A DNA stretch of 64,000 nucleotides from DATAPD01 sp036265385 (GCA_036265385.1 DATAPD010000008.1:62001-126000), one strand, 5' to 3'. Positions 50,800 through 59,960 are shown, counted from the stretch's first letter. The notes: generated from the letters alone by a model not told the origin. Numbers and translations are program-made.

Positions 50800-53700
50800 A
50801 TGAAGTTCACGGACTTATTCGTAAAACGGCCCGTCCTGGCGATCGTCGTTAACTTGGTGATCCTGATTGCCGGATTGCAGTCGATTCGTTCGCTGAGCGT
50901 ACGCCAGTATCCGCGTAGCGACATTGCGATCGTCAAAGTATCGACTGTTTACGTCGGCGCTAATGCAGATCTGGTTCGCGGTTTCATCACGACACCTCTG
51001 GAGCGTGTAATCGCGAGTGCCGATGGCATCGATTACATGGAGTCGTCGAGTGCTCAGGGAATGAGCACGATTACTGTGCACCTGAAGCTCAACTACGACA
51101 CCAATGCTGCTTTGACTCAAATTCAAGCCAAAGTGGCGCAGGTTCGTAATGACTTGCCTCCAGAAGCGGAAGCCCCGGTCATCGATCTTGAGACCGCAGA
51201 CAATCAGTTTGCGTCCATGTACATCGGCTTCTCTTCAACTGACCTGGACCAGAACCAGATCAGCGATTACCTCACGCGCGTGGTTCAGCCGCGTTTGAGC
51301 GCCATCAGTGGTGTACAGCGTGCCGACATCCTTGGGGATCGTACTTTCGCCATGCGCATCTGGTTGAAGCCCGACCGGATGGCTGCGCTTGGAATTTCAC
51401 CAACTCAGGTACACGATGCGTTGGCTAAGAACAACTACTTGTCAGCCCTCGGTCAGACCAAGGGTTCGATGACTTCAGTCAATCTGGTTGCTAACACCGA
51501 TCTGCGCACGGCTGATGAATTCCGCCAACTCGTCGTAAAAAACGAAAACGGAAACGTCGTTCGCCTCGGGGAAATCGCTGACGTCGTGCTCGGAGCCCAA
51601 AACTACGACTCCGAGGTTCGTTTCAATGGCGAGACCGCCACATTCATGGGGATCTGGGTTCTGCCCACGGCCAACTCGCTTGAGGTCATCAAGAACGTGC
51701 GCGCCGCCATTCCTGGCATTCAGGCTGAATTGCCAGCCGGCATGAAGGTTGGGATTCCCTACGACGCGACCGCATACATTCAAGACGCGATCCACGAAGT
51801 GCTAAGCACCCTTACTGAGACACTTCTGATCGTGATCGTCGTAATCTTTTTGTTCCTCGGTTCGATGCGATCGGTGCTGATTCCCGTCGTCGCGATCCCG
51901 ATTTCGCTGATCGGCGCCGTTTTCCTGATGCTGGCCGCTGGATTCACCATCAACCTCCTCACTTTGCTCGCGATTGTGCTCTCCGTCGGACTGGTTGTCG
52001 ACGATGCGATTGTCATGGTGGAAAACGTGGAGCGCCACCTGCAGATGGGCAAATCCCCAAAGCAGGCAGCCATGGATGCGGCCCGCGAGTTGGTTGGCCC
52101 AATCATCTCGATGACAATCACCCTGGCAGCTGTTTACGCGCCCATCGGGATTCAGGGAGGTCTAACAGGTGCTCTCTTCCGTGAATTCGCATTTACGCTT
52201 GCCGGCGCAGTCATCGTGTCTGGCATCGTTGCTTTGACACTATCGCCAATGATGGGTTCAAGGTTGCTGCGACAGGGCGATGCTGAGAAAGGCTTTGCTG
52301 GTCTCATCAACCGAAACTTCGAGCGAGTCCGCGCACTTTACTCGCGTACTTTGGCCAGCACCTTGAATTATCGGCCTGTCGTGCTCGTGCTGTGGGCCAT
52401 CGTGGTGCTTCTGATGGTGCCGTTCTATATGTTCTCTCAGCGGGAACTGGCACCCGCCGAGGATCAAGGCGTTGTTTTCGGTGTCATCCAGGCATCGCCG
52501 AACTCGACAATTGATCAGACTCGTCTGTATTCGCAGGAAGTCTACGATGTCTACCATGCATTTCCGGAGAGCCAGAGCATTTTTCAAATCACCAATCCTA
52601 CCGGCGGTTTCGGCGGCATGGTTACAAAGCCCTGGAGTGAACGGAAGAAGACCGCTCAACAATTGCTGCTGGAATCGACCGGCCCGCTTTCGAAGATAGC
52701 TGGCATCCGCGTTATACCGCTTACGCCTCCACCCTTGCCGGGTGGTGGCGACTTCCCTGTCGACTTTGTCATCGCTTCCCCTGCTGAACCGCAGCAACTC
52801 GTGGAGTTCGCAAAGCAGCTCGTCGGGAAGGCGTTCGCGAGCGGAACGTTCATCTTCGCGGATTCAGACGTCAAGTTCGATCAGCCTCAGGCGGAGGTGG
52901 TCTTCGATCGCGACAAACTGCGCTCTCAAGGCGTCGATCTCAGCCAGGCCGGACAAGACCTCTCCACTATGCTGGGCGGCAATTATGTGAACCGGTTCAG
53001 CATCCAGGGACGCAGCTACAAGGTCATTCCACAAATTAAGCGATCTGAGCGCCTAACGCCCGATCAGTTGTCGCAGATCTACGTGAAAGGTTCGGGAGAT
53101 AAGCTGGTACCGCTCTCCACATTTGCCACTCTACGCACCACCACTGAACCGCGGGAATTGAAGAAATTCCAGCAGCTCAACGCTGTTCGAATTCAAGGAG
53201 TCATTCCTCCCGGCGTTCCGCTCGATAAAGCGCTTCGCACTCTCGAGGATGAAGCGAAGAAGATTCTCCCGCAGGGCTACACCGTCGACTACGCAGGTGA
53301 ATCTCGTCAGCTTCGTGTCGAAGGCAGCAAGTTCCTTGGAACCTTCCTGCTGTCAGGCATCTTGATTTATCTGGTGTTAGCGGCACAGTTCGAGAGCTTC
53401 CGAGATCCGTTCATCATCCTGGCGGGCTCGGTGCCATTGGCTATTTCGGGAGCGCTGCTGTTCTCGTTCCTCGGATTGACCACGCTCAACATCTACAGCC
53501 AGGTGGGTTTGATTACTCTGGTCGGTCTCGTTTCAAAGAACGGAATCCTGATCGTGGAATTCGCGAACCACCTTCAGGAAACCGGTAAGTCGAAGTTGGC
53601 TGCCGTCATTGAAGCTTCCAGCACTCGACTGCGGCCGATCTTGATGACGACCGCGGCAACCGTTATCGGCCACTTCCCCTTGGTGCTGGCCACTGGCCCG

Positions 53701-53880
53701 GGTGCTGGCGCTCGTAACAGCATCGGTATCATGCTGGTGAGCGGAATGATCATCGGCACGGCTTTCACGCTGTTTGTTGTGCCATCGATCTATGTTGTAA
53801 TCGCTCGCACACACGTAGCCGATGAGCCGATCGATCGCCAACTTGAGGAAGAAATGCCCGAACCAGCAGCAGTAGCGTAA
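50800..53880 (+). CDS. RND (HAE1/AcrB-type) efflux transporter
   Basis: A protein of 1026 residues, typical length. TM1 starts PVLAIVVNLVILIAGLQSI; the first large loop (about 35-330) is the porter domain; TM2-6 about 330-500. The TM4 proton relay region has VGLVVDDAIVMVENVERHL, with the paired Asp (D-D) typical of HAE1 pumps. The second half repeats this (RPVVLVLWAIVVLLMVPFYM; then VGLVSKNGILIVEFANHLQE, with the relay Lys). Substrates are usually drugs, detergents or solvents. No outer-membrane factor gene follows, so the pump probably uses a TolC homologue from elsewhere. A terminator follows at 53921. Confidence 0.95.
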   Translation: MKFTDLFVKRPVLAIVVNLVILIAGLQSIRSLSVRQYPRSDIAIVKVSTVYVGANADLVRGFITTPLERVIASADGIDYMESSSAQGMSTITVHLKLNYDTNAALTQIQAKVAQVRNDLPPEAEAPVIDLETADNQFASMYIGFSSTDLDQNQISDYLTRVVQPRLSAISGVQRADILGDRTFAMRIWLKPDRMAALGISPTQVHDALAKNNYLSALGQTKGSMTSVNLVANTDLRTADEFRQLVVKNENGNVVRLGEIADVVLGAQNYDSEVRFNGETATFMGIWVLPTANSLEVIKNVRAAIPGIQAELPAGMKVGIPYDATAYIQDAIHEVLSTLTETLLIVIVVIFLFLGSMRSVLIPVVAIPISLIGAVFLMLAAGFTINLLTLLAIVLSVGLVVDDAIVMVENVERHLQMGKSPKQAAMDAARELVGPIISMTITLAAVYAPIGIQGGLTGALFREFAFTLAGAVIVSGIVALTLSPMMGSRLLRQGDAEKGFAGLINRNFERVRALYSRTLASTLNYRPVVLVLWAIVVLLMVPFYMFSQRELAPAEDQGVVFGVIQASPNSTIDQTRLYSQEVYDVYHAFPESQSIFQITNPTGGFGGMVTKPWSERKKTAQQLLLESTGPLSKIAGIRVIPLTPPPLPGGGDFPVDFVIASPAEPQQLVEFAKQLVGKAFASGTFIFADSDVKFDQPQAEVVFDRDKLRSQGVDLSQAGQDLSTMLGGNYVNRFSIQGRSYKVIPQIKRSERLTPDQLSQIYVKGSGDKLVPLSTFATLRTTTEPRELKKFQQLNAVRIQGVIPPGVPLDKALRTLEDEAKKILPQGYTVDYAGESRQLRVEGSKFLGTFLLSGILIYLVLAAQFESFRDPFIILAGSVPLAISGALLFSFLGLTTLNIYSQVGLITLVGLVSKNGILIVEFANHLQETGKSKLAAVIEASSTRLRPILMTTAATVIGHFPLVLATGPGAGARNSIGIMLVSGMIIGTAFTLFVVPSIYVVIARTHVADEPIDRQLEEEMPEPAAVA

Positions 53881-53920
53881 AAACTGTTCTCGCGATAACG
53901 CTTGTAGCTTTCATTTACAA

Positions 53921-53952
53921 AAGGGACGGCTTTGACCGTCCCTTATTTTTTG
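53921..53952 (+). terminator. Rho-independent terminator
   Basis: AAGGGACGG and CCGTCCCTT make a perfect 9-bp stem around CTTTGA, followed by ATTTTTTG. It ends the efflux operon. Confidence 0.93.
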
Positions 53953-54046
53953 CTTGGCGTCATCCCTCGTGTCGTCTTTACCGACCGAGGAATCTCGCGC
54001 ACAGCTTTCAAACTGGAAAGAAAATGCAAAACGCCCTACCCGAACA

Positions 54047-55423
54047 CTAGTGCCCGCCCGACAACTCCCGCACAATATTTCCCACGAAATTCTTCGCGTC
54101 GCCGAATAGCATCAGTGTTCGGTCCATGTAATACAGCGGATTATCGATTCCCGCGAAACCCGGGCTCATAGAACGCTTGATCACCATCACCGTGTGCGCC
54201 TTGTCCACATCGATGATCGGCATGCCGTAAATCGGACTGCTGTGATCGCTTCGCGCCGCGGGATTCGTCACATCATTCGCTCCGATTACCAATGCAACAT
54301 CTGTCTGTGGTAAATCGGCATTGATATCTTCCATCTCAACCAGCCGATCGTAAGGAACATCGGCCTCCGCAAGCAGCACGTTCATGTGTCCAGGCATGCG
54401 GCCGGCCACCGGATGAATCGCAAACTTCACATCCACTCCGCGCTTCGTCAGACCGTCGTAGAGTTCGCGTACCTTGTGTTGTGCCTGTGCTACTGCCATG
54501 CCGTAACCAGGTACGATCACAACTTTGTTCGCAGCCGAAAGAATTGCCGCAGCCTCTTCTGCGGTCGCACTGCGCACCGGCTTCTCTTCCTGAGTCACAC
54601 CTGCGCTGGCCTGCACCTGTCCAAATGCGCCGAACAAAACGTTTGTAAATGATCGGTTCATGGCTTTCGACATGATTACCGACAAGATGAACCCTGAAGA
54701 GCCATCCAGCGCTCCGGCAATGATCAGCAATTTACTGTTGAGCACGAACCCCATGGCCGCTGCCGAAAGTCCCGCATATGAGTTCAACAGCGAAATCACG
54801 GTCGGCATATCTGCGCCGCCGATCGGAATGATCAGCAACACCCCAAACACGAGCGCGATCGCAACCATGATCGGAAACAACAGCTTGGCCTCTGGATGCA
54901 CGACGAGGTATCCAGCGACCGCCACCGCAACCAGCAACAACAGCAGGTTGACGACATTCTGGCCCTTATATGTGATTGGGCGCTGTGGGAGCACTTCTTG
55001 TAGTTTCCCCGCTGCCATCAAGCTTCCGGTGAAGGTCAGTCCGCCCAGGATGACCTCCATTCCCAGGACGCCCATCATCAGGCGCGACACATCAGGAGTG
55101 CGCAGGTAGTACTCCGCCGCGCCCACAAGGGTTACGCACAATGCGCCGAATGCGTGGCTGAGCGCCGTTCGCTGGGGCACTGCGGTCATCTGAACCCGGC
55201 CGAGCGGCACTCCGATAATCGTGCCCAGTACTAACGCGATCGCGATCCATGTGTAATCAACGATTCCGCGATGGAGCAGCGTGCCGCCAATGGCGAGCAC
55301 CATGCCAATCTCACCGGCGAGGATCCCGCGACGCGCCGTAACGGGCGAACTCATCCACTTCAACGAGAGGACGAACAGAATACTGGCGACGAGATAGATT
55401 ACTTCGATGATGTGTTCAGTCAC
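54047..55423 (-). CDS. pntB: NAD(P) transhydrogenase subunit beta
   Basis: 458 residues from the GTG at 55423 (VTEHIIEVIYLVASILFVLS). I reject the longer open frame to 55516, since it overlaps pntAB and its added residues do not match. Nine or so TM helices fill residues 5-270 (GIVDYTWIAIALVLGTIIGV, SNKLLI-type stretches). The NADP-binding domain III is at about 290-458, with KVVIVPGYGMAVAQAQHKVR, then HPVAGRMPGHMNVLLAEADV and LVIGANDVTNPAA. It couples proton flow to hydride transfer from NADH to NADP+. It is the last gene of a three-gene operon, seven bases after pntAB. Confidence 0.95.
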   Translation of the reverse strand: MTEHIIEVIYLVASILFVLSLKWMSSPVTARRGILAGEIGMVLAIGGTLLHRGIVDYTWIAIALVLGTIIGVPLGRVQMTAVPQRTALSHAFGALCVTLVGAAEYYLRTPDVSRLMMGVLGMEVILGGLTFTGSLMAAGKLQEVLPQRPITYKGQNVVNLLLLLVAVAVAGYLVVHPEAKLLFPIMVAIALVFGVLLIIPIGGADMPTVISLLNSYAGLSAAAMGFVLNSKLLIIAGALDGSSGFILSVIMSKAMNRSFTNVLFGAFGQVQASAGVTQEEKPVRSATAEEAAAILSAANKVVIVPGYGMAVAQAQHKVRELYDGLTKRGVDVKFAIHPVAGRMPGHMNVLLAEADVPYDRLVEMEDINADLPQTDVALVIGANDVTNPAARSDHSSPIYGMPIIDVDKAHTVMVIKRSMSPGFAGIDNPLYYMDRTLMLFGDAKNFVGNIVRELSGGH

Positions 55424-55430
55424 GAAGGGC

Positions 55431-55724
55431 TCACTTGGAAGGATGGCTGCTCTTGAACATCCGCAGCATGCGGTCCGTGATAATGAATCCGCCGACGATA
55501 TTCGAAGTGGCGGCAATGACTGCTATCGTGCCCAATACAGTGGAGAAAGTGCTCTTGTGTTCGCCAACCAGAACGATCGCGCCCACAACGGCAATCGCAT
55601 CCAGGGCGTTCGTCAAAGACATCAGAGGCGTGTGGAGTAGCGGCGAAACCCGGCGAATCACCTCAAATCCGATAAACCCCGCAAGAACAAAAATGTAAAG
55701 CGTGTCGAGCAGGTTGAAAGACAT
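55431..55724 (-). CDS. pntAB: NAD(P) transhydrogenase subunit alpha part 2 (membrane part)
   Basis: A protein of 97 residues with three to four TM helices: about 8-25 (TLYIFVLAGFIGFEVIRRVS), 41-53 (DAIAVVGAIVLVGEH) and 59-83 (TVLGTIAVIAATSNIVGGFI). This is the C-terminal membrane domain of the alpha chain, a separate polypeptide here as in many non-enteric bacteria. It lies 15 bases downstream of pntAA and seven bases before pntB. In E. coli it is fused to PntA. Confidence 0.94.
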   Translation of the reverse strand: MSFNLLDTLYIFVLAGFIGFEVIRRVSPLLHTPLMSLTNALDAIAVVGAIVLVGEHKSTFSTVLGTIAVIAATSNIVGGFIITDRMLRMFKSSHPSK

Positions 55725-55739
55725 CCATCCTCCCGCGCG

Positions 55740-56915
55740 TTACCGACTCGCTGCCGCCAGCGCCGGTAGCGCATAAAATTCGCGCACTCGCGGCTGCATA
55801 ATCTCGCCCTCGTGCGTCAAAAGCGTTTCTCGAACAATTTCGTCGTTCAGATTTAGCTGCAGCTTGCCATCTTTCACCAAATGCTGCAGGAAGCCGGACA
55901 TATTCCGGGCATACATTTGGCTTGCATGATAGGGAACTGTGGTCGCCAGGTTAATACGGCCCATGATGTTGACGCCGTGTTTCACAACATCTTTCCCGGC
56001 TTCGGTCAACTCGCAGTTTCCGCCACGCTCCGCAGCTAAATCGACAATGACCGATCCAGGAGCCATCCCCTTCACCATGTCTTCCGTGATGAGGACCGGC
56101 GACTGTTTTCCCGGAATCACAGCTGCGGTTATGACAACATCACTTTCGCCAATCGCTTTCCCCAACAATTCTCTTTGCCGCTGATAAAAGGACTCGTCCT
56201 GCGCTCGTGCGTAACCCCTCGCGTCTTGTGCGTCCTGCGCCTCAATTGGCAGTTCCACGAATCGCGCACCCAGGCTTTGCACTTGTTCTTTCGCCGCTGG
56301 CCGCAGATCGTAAGCCGATGTCACTGCACCTAAGCGCCTAGATGTGGCAATAGCCTGTAGTCCCGCCACCCCCGCCCCTATGATCAGAACGCGCGCTGGA
56401 GTAATTGTCCCCGCAGCGGTTGTAAGCATCGGGAATATACGAGGCAAGGTTCCAGCCGCCACCAGGACCGCTTTATAACCGCAAATAGTTCCCATCGACG
56501 AGAGCGCATCCATGCTTTGCGCTCTTGTGCTGCGCGGAATTAGCTCAACCGAGAAAGAGGTCACTCCGGTTCCGGCAATCTGCTCCACCGCTTCCTTCGA
56601 ACCCAGTGGCCGCAGAAATCCAATCAACACCTGCCCTTTGCGCATCAACGGCAAATCCGCTGCGCCGGTAATGTCATTGGACCCATAGCACAGAATCTGA
56701 ATGACTACATCCGCCTGCGCGAAAACCGTCTGGCGATCTGGCGCGATCTTTGCCCCTTTTTCCGTATACAGTGCATCCGGGTATCCAGCTTCGACTCCGG
56801 CGCCCATCTGGATGAGCACCTCAAACCCGGCTTTGGTCAGGGCGGGTATGACAAGGGGAACCAAAGCTACGCGTCGTTCTCCGGGATAAATCTCCTTTGG
56901 AACACCAACAATCAC
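55740..56915 (-). CDS. pntAA: NAD(P) transhydrogenase subunit alpha part 1 (NAD-binding)
   Basis: A protein of 391 residues from a GTG with GGGAGAAG upstream. The alanine-dehydrogenase/PNT fold is clear: VGVPKEIYPGERRVALVP at the N-terminus, then the Rossmann site RVLIIGAGVAGLQAIATSRR at about 174-193, and the QDAQDARGYARAQDESF loop used for NAD domain closure. GGNCELTEAGKDVV is near 295. It binds NAD(H) and works with PntAB and PntB to make NADPH, which would feed thiol and peroxide reductases. It is the first gene of the operon. Confidence 0.95.
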   Translation of the reverse strand: MIVGVPKEIYPGERRVALVPLVIPALTKAGFEVLIQMGAGVEAGYPDALYTEKGAKIAPDRQTVFAQADVVIQILCYGSNDITGAADLPLMRKGQVLIGFLRPLGSKEAVEQIAGTGVTSFSVELIPRSTRAQSMDALSSMGTICGYKAVLVAAGTLPRIFPMLTTAAGTITPARVLIIGAGVAGLQAIATSRRLGAVTSAYDLRPAAKEQVQSLGARFVELPIEAQDAQDARGYARAQDESFYQRQRELLGKAIGESDVVITAAVIPGKQSPVLITEDMVKGMAPGSVIVDLAAERGGNCELTEAGKDVVKHGVNIMGRINLATTVPYHASQMYARNMSGFLQHLVKDGKLQLNLNDEIVRETLLTHEGEIMQPRVREFYALPALAAASR

Positions 56916-57058
56916 ACCATCTTCTCCCCTTATTGCTATGTTGACGTGCAGAGAACCTTCAACAATACCATGTCAACCCTTTTGCTCGATGAGTCGACTA
57001 ATTACCAGACCTTGCTAAGCTGCCTCGCACGGGGCCGCCTCGCATTGAGGGATGATTA

Positions 57059-58030
57059 ATGACCAGTGCCGCCAAATTGGGCTCCGCAATCTTATTGCTG
57101 ATTACTTCGCATTTTGCTTTTCCGTTCGTTGCGCCCCCCATCGCATTCCAAGAACCAGCTGCTTCTAATGACAAGAAGACCCAAGAGCCCGCGCCCGCAA
57201 GCGAAAAACCATCGCCGAAACCCTCCGTCCAGCCCACGATGCCAACCAATCCCGTTGCGGCTGCATGGGACTTGCTCGACGCAGCTTGCGCAAGTGACAA
57301 GCCGGGCGAGCGTGCCAATGGTGTTCGCGCTCTCGGCCTCGTGCCAGATAACGCTCGCGCTCTGAAGGTGGTTCTCGCAGCTCTCACGGACGAGAAGCCC
57401 GACGTCAGAGCTGCCGCCGCTGAAGCCCTGGGTGAGATCAAGGCAAAGAGTGGAGTCTCTCCATTGAAAAATGCCCTCGACGATGACGATCCTCATGTTG
57501 TTTTAGCCGCCGCTCACTCGTTGCACGAGATGCACGACCCCGAGGCTTACGAGGTCTATTACGAAATCCTGACTGGAGAACAGAAAGTCACTCGAGGCCT
57601 CATAGCGTCTCAAAAGGCCCGTCTCTCCGATCCCAAGAAAATGGCGGAGCTCGGAGTACAACAAGGCATCGGGTTCATCCCGTTTGCGGGTATCGGCTGG
57701 CAGGCGATAAAAACGCTCACCAAAGATGACACCTCTCGGGTAAGAGCGTCCGCAGCCAGGACGTTAGCTGAAGATCCAGACGAAGACGCAACCAAGGCTC
57801 TCCGCGTGGCGACAGGTGACGATCAGTGGCTGGTGCGTGCTGCTGCACTTGAGGCGCTCGCACATCGAGGAGATCCCAATGTGGTGGACGTTGCGATTCG
57901 TATGATGTCCGACGATAAAGAAGAAGTGAAATTAAGTGCAGCAGCAACCGTGCTGAGGCTTGAAGCAATCAAAAATTCAAAGGCTGCTGGCAAGCCGTCG
58001 GTGTCCCGCAAACCCACCCGCAAAAATTGA
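57059..58030 (+). CDS. Exported HEAT-repeat protein
   Basis: 323 residues. N-terminal hydrophobic signal segment (AILLLITSHFAFPFVAPPIA) and a Pro/Lys-rich linker to about residue 65. HEAT/PBS-lyase-type repeats follow: RANGVRALGLVPDNARALKV, DVRAAAAEALGEIKAKSGVS, HVVLAAAHSLHEMHDPEAYE, then a hydrophobic IGFIPFAGIGWQAIKTLTKD insert, and VRASAARTLAEDPDEDATKA and LVRAAALEALAHRGDPNVVD. HEAT arrays bind other proteins; function unknown. It is divergent from pntAA with 143 bp between starts. The C-terminus is basic. Confidence 0.85.
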   Translation: MTSAAKLGSAILLLITSHFAFPFVAPPIAFQEPAASNDKKTQEPAPASEKPSPKPSVQPTMPTNPVAAAWDLLDAACASDKPGERANGVRALGLVPDNARALKVVLAALTDEKPDVRAAAAEALGEIKAKSGVSPLKNALDDDDPHVVLAAAHSLHEMHDPEAYEVYYEILTGEQKVTRGLIASQKARLSDPKKMAELGVQQGIGFIPFAGIGWQAIKTLTKDDTSRVRASAARTLAEDPDEDATKALRVATGDDQWLVRAAALEALAHRGDPNVVDVAIRMMSDDKEEVKLSAAATVLRLEAIKNSKAAGKPSVSRKPTRKN

Positions 58031-58103
58031 TTTTATGACCCAAAATATGGTCTTACCACTCCGCAACTTTTTTCTACCCAAGTGTTGCAGGCCGTTTTAA
58101 GGA

Positions 58104-58140
58104 GTAAGCCCTACGAATCCAGTGGCTTACGGGCCTTTTT
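58104..58140 (+). terminator. Rho-independent terminator
   Basis: GTAAGCC and GGCTTAC pair in a 7-bp stem with a 13-base loop, followed by GGGCCTTTTT. It lies 74 bases after the HEAT-repeat gene. Confidence 0.75.
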
Positions 58141-58232
58141 AGGGTCATTTTCACGCAACGACGGCCCCCTCCCTCGCATCGAATTTTTACTAGAGCAGAT
58201 GCATCGCTCGTTGTACTTCAGGAGGATTAAAC

Positions 58233-58910
58233 ATGAGTAAGCGTCTTGGGATCTTGGCAGCACTCGTTGCGATGGCCCTTCCAGTTTGGGCCCAGCGATC
58301 GGGCGCCGCGGACCGCTCGGTCGGCGCTTCTAACGCGACACTACGTACCGTAGCGTGGCAGGATCGCGACGACCACAAACGTCATGACCGGGATCGGGAC
58401 CGTGATCACGACCGAGACCGAGACCATGATCGGGACCGCTGGCGCCGTGATCGGGATCATGATCGTGATCATGACCGATACCGGAACAATGGGTATTACG
58501 GGCAGTACCGTCAGTATCCATCCTATGGTCAGTACCAAACCTACCCGTACGGTGGATATAGCCAGTACCCCTATGGCGGATATAGTCAGTATCCGTATGG
58601 CGGTTACAGTCAATACCCATACGGTGGATATAGCCAGTACCCCTACGGTGGCTACAACCAGTATCCGTACGGCAACAATGGGTATGGCCGAGGATATGGG
58701 TATCGCGGCGTGCTAGCGCCAGAATGGCAGGCAAAGTTTGATAGCTACTATCAGCGTTGGCTGCAGTACCGTGCCACCAACAATCGGGATGAAGTAGTCA
58801 GCATGGAACGCCGTATGCGCGACATCATGGTGAACTATCGCATTCCCCCAAACACGCCGTTCGAGCAGATTGCATCGCCCGGCATCGGCTACGGCTACTA
58901 CCGCCGTTAA
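58233..58910 (+). CDS. Secreted low-complexity protein with Asp/Arg/His and YPYGGYSQ repeats
   Basis: 225 residues, good AGGAGG upstream. Signal peptide MSKRLGILAALVAMALPVWA. Residues about 44-82 are a run of DR, HD and RDRD units. Residues about 83-103 are Tyr/Gln-rich. Residues 104-143 are five units of an 8-residue repeat, YPYGGYSQ (last one YNQ), encoded by 24-bp tandem repeats. Residues 160-225 look like a small helical domain (LAPEWQAKFDSYYQRWLQYR). Charge-patterned, aromatic repeats of this sort suit matrix, phase-separating or metal-binding surface proteins; the function is unknown. Confidence 0.8.
   Translation: MSKRLGILAALVAMALPVWAQRSGAADRSVGASNATLRTVAWQDRDDHKRHDRDRDRDHDRDRDHDRDRWRRDRDHDRDHDRYRNNGYYGQYRQYPSYGQYQTYPYGGYSQYPYGGYSQYPYGGYSQYPYGGYSQYPYGGYNQYPYGNNGYGRGYGYRGVLAPEWQAKFDSYYQRWLQYRATNNRDEVVSMERRMRDIMVNYRIPPNTPFEQIASPGIGYGYYRR
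58542..58661 (+). repeat. Five 24-bp tandem repeats coding YPYGGYSQ
   Basis: Five in-frame copies of a 24-bp unit at 58542-58661. Units differ at third codon positions (for example TACCCGTACGG versus TACCCCTATGG), so selection keeps the peptide while the DNA drifts. Being coding and lacking spacers, it is not a CRISPR array. Confidence 0.92.
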
Positions 58911-58923
58911 GAGGTTGCAGTAA

Positions 58924-58998
58924 ATAGCGTGGACTCCTCCGGATGCCGGCAAACCAGCCGATCACAAACGGAGGAGCCCCGACGCTATCTCTTTTTTT
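58924..58998 (+). terminator. Long-stem terminator
   Basis: ATAGCGT pairs with ACGCTAT (outer stem) and CTCCTCCG with CGGAGGAG (inner stem), with a 27-base loop and a CTCTTTTTTT tail. It ends the repeat-protein gene and overlaps the 3' end of the convergent DinB gene. Confidence 0.75.
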
Positions 58999-59509
58999 GC
59001 TTTTTCAAATCTCGCCTGATCCCCTCAATTTGCTGCAGATGATTGGTGTCGTGCCCCGCAAACATACGCACGATATGTAAGACTGTTTCCTTTCCCCGTT
59101 CCGAATGCATTCCGTAGTTATCCCACAGAGGCTTAGAAACACTCTTCAGCATCCGCAAGTTGTGCTCGCGCAAAGTTTGGAAAGCTTGCAGCGACCACTC
59201 CGGATCCGCCTTTGCGTAATTCAATGTACTGGCCCAGGCATCCTGATCGAAGGCCACAATCGGTGTTCCATTCGATCCGAGAATTAGCCGCAAGCGCCAC
59301 CCCGCAACCAGTTCTGTATCCGCGAGATGGGCTAGAATTTCGGCGATCGACCACTTCCCTGCCGCCGGACGCTTGGTAAACTCCTGCTTGCTCAAGCCGC
59401 GCGTGAGTCTCTTTAACTCTCTTGCAGTCGAGCGCTGAATCTTCAGCGCATCTTTTCCTTCTACGTAACCTAAGATTCTCTGGGTGTACTGCTGCGGTGT
59501 TTCAGGCAT
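58985..59509 (-). CDS. DinB-family protein
   Basis: 174 residues from the ATG at 59509, which has GAGGAG nine bases upstream; an in-frame TTG at 59530 is less likely. The four-helix bundle pattern of DinB/YfiT is visible: ARELKRLTRGLSKQEFTKRP, the metal-His helix WSIAEILAHLADTELVAGW, SLQAFQTLREHNLRMLKSVS, and the C-terminal MFAGHDTNHLQQIEGIRRDL with two more His ligands. DinB proteins are metal-dependent, often thiol transferases using bacillithiol or mycothiol in this lineage. Since bshC is present, a bacillithiol S-transferase role is possible but unproven. Confidence 0.85.
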   Translation of the reverse strand: MPETPQQYTQRILGYVEGKDALKIQRSTARELKRLTRGLSKQEFTKRPAAGKWSIAEILAHLADTELVAGWRLRLILGSNGTPIVAFDQDAWASTLNYAKADPEWSLQAFQTLREHNLRMLKSVSKPLWDNYGMHSERGKETVLHIVRMFAGHDTNHLQQIEGIRRDLKKQKKR

Positions 59510-59960
59510 CTGCTTTATCTCCTCAACCAAGACGATTGTTGACCATGGTGGCGCTCAGAAGAAGGTCGGAATACCCGGAGCGTTCACTCTGCAGATGCAA
59601 GAGGCGAGTCTCAGGACACAATTGATGTGATCGGATTATCGGCAGAACAATGGCTATGCTTCTCGAGTCCGGCTCAGACGGATTCGCCACAGCAAGACTT
59701 CCGCTTCCAGCACGGTGCGCTGCTCGAGATCCAGATCGAACGGCGCATCAAGACCTTCGTCGTCAAGCGCCGCGGAGTTTAGCTCTTCAGCCCAGAACGG
59801 CGCGCGGGGGAATTCCCCTTCCTGTTTTCGCTGACTTGGATGAACTGAACTCATTCCCCTAGGCTAGGCAGCTTCCACCTGGGAAGTAAATGGCCCAACT
59901 GTGCCGTTCAGGCACATTCATTTATCCTGTCCCGTTTACTGATCTTCGCCGAGGAAACAA
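59510..59960. other. Intergenic region between DinB and serine hydrolase genes
   Basis: 451 bases between divergent genes. Apart from one doubtful small ORF on the minus strand (59654-59854), I see no coding, RNA or terminator signal. A short palindromic CTAGGCTAG lies near 59859. Confidence 0.5.
59654..59854 (-). CDS. Doubtful small acidic protein
   Basis: A 66-residue ORF from an ATG at 59854. The first part is polar; then EELNSAALDDEGLDAPFDLD and LEQRTVLEAEVLLWRIRLSR, an acidic stretch followed by an amphipathic helix. No clear family and only a purine run touching the ATG as a ribosome site. A plus-strand ORF covers the same bases with a less protein-like product. This could be real or chance. 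Confidence 0.3.
   Translation of the reverse strand: MSSVHPSQRKQEGEFPRAPFWAEELNSAALDDEGLDAPFDLDLEQRTVLEAEVLLWRIRLSRTREA

Noticed and set aside
51802..52121. Antisense frames within the RND pump gene
   Set aside because: The plus-strand product has all pump motifs; antisense products are low-complexity His/Asp/Arg text.
54047..55516. A longer pntB start at 55516
   Set aside because: It would overlap pntAB by 86 bases and the extra residues do not resemble PntB; the GTG at 55423 gives the family N-terminus.
58542..58661. Tandem repeats as a CRISPR array
   Set aside because: Units are 24 bp, contiguous and coding, with no spacers and no cas genes in the window.
58330..58734. Long antisense frames opposite the repeat protein
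   Set aside because: They arise from the repetitive DNA. The plus strand has a signal peptide, ribosome site and folded C-terminal part.
59650..59862. Plus-strand 70-codon frame between DinB and the serine hydrolase
   Set aside because: Arg/Pro/Leu-rich composition without a ribosome site; it is probably a shadow of non-coding DNA.
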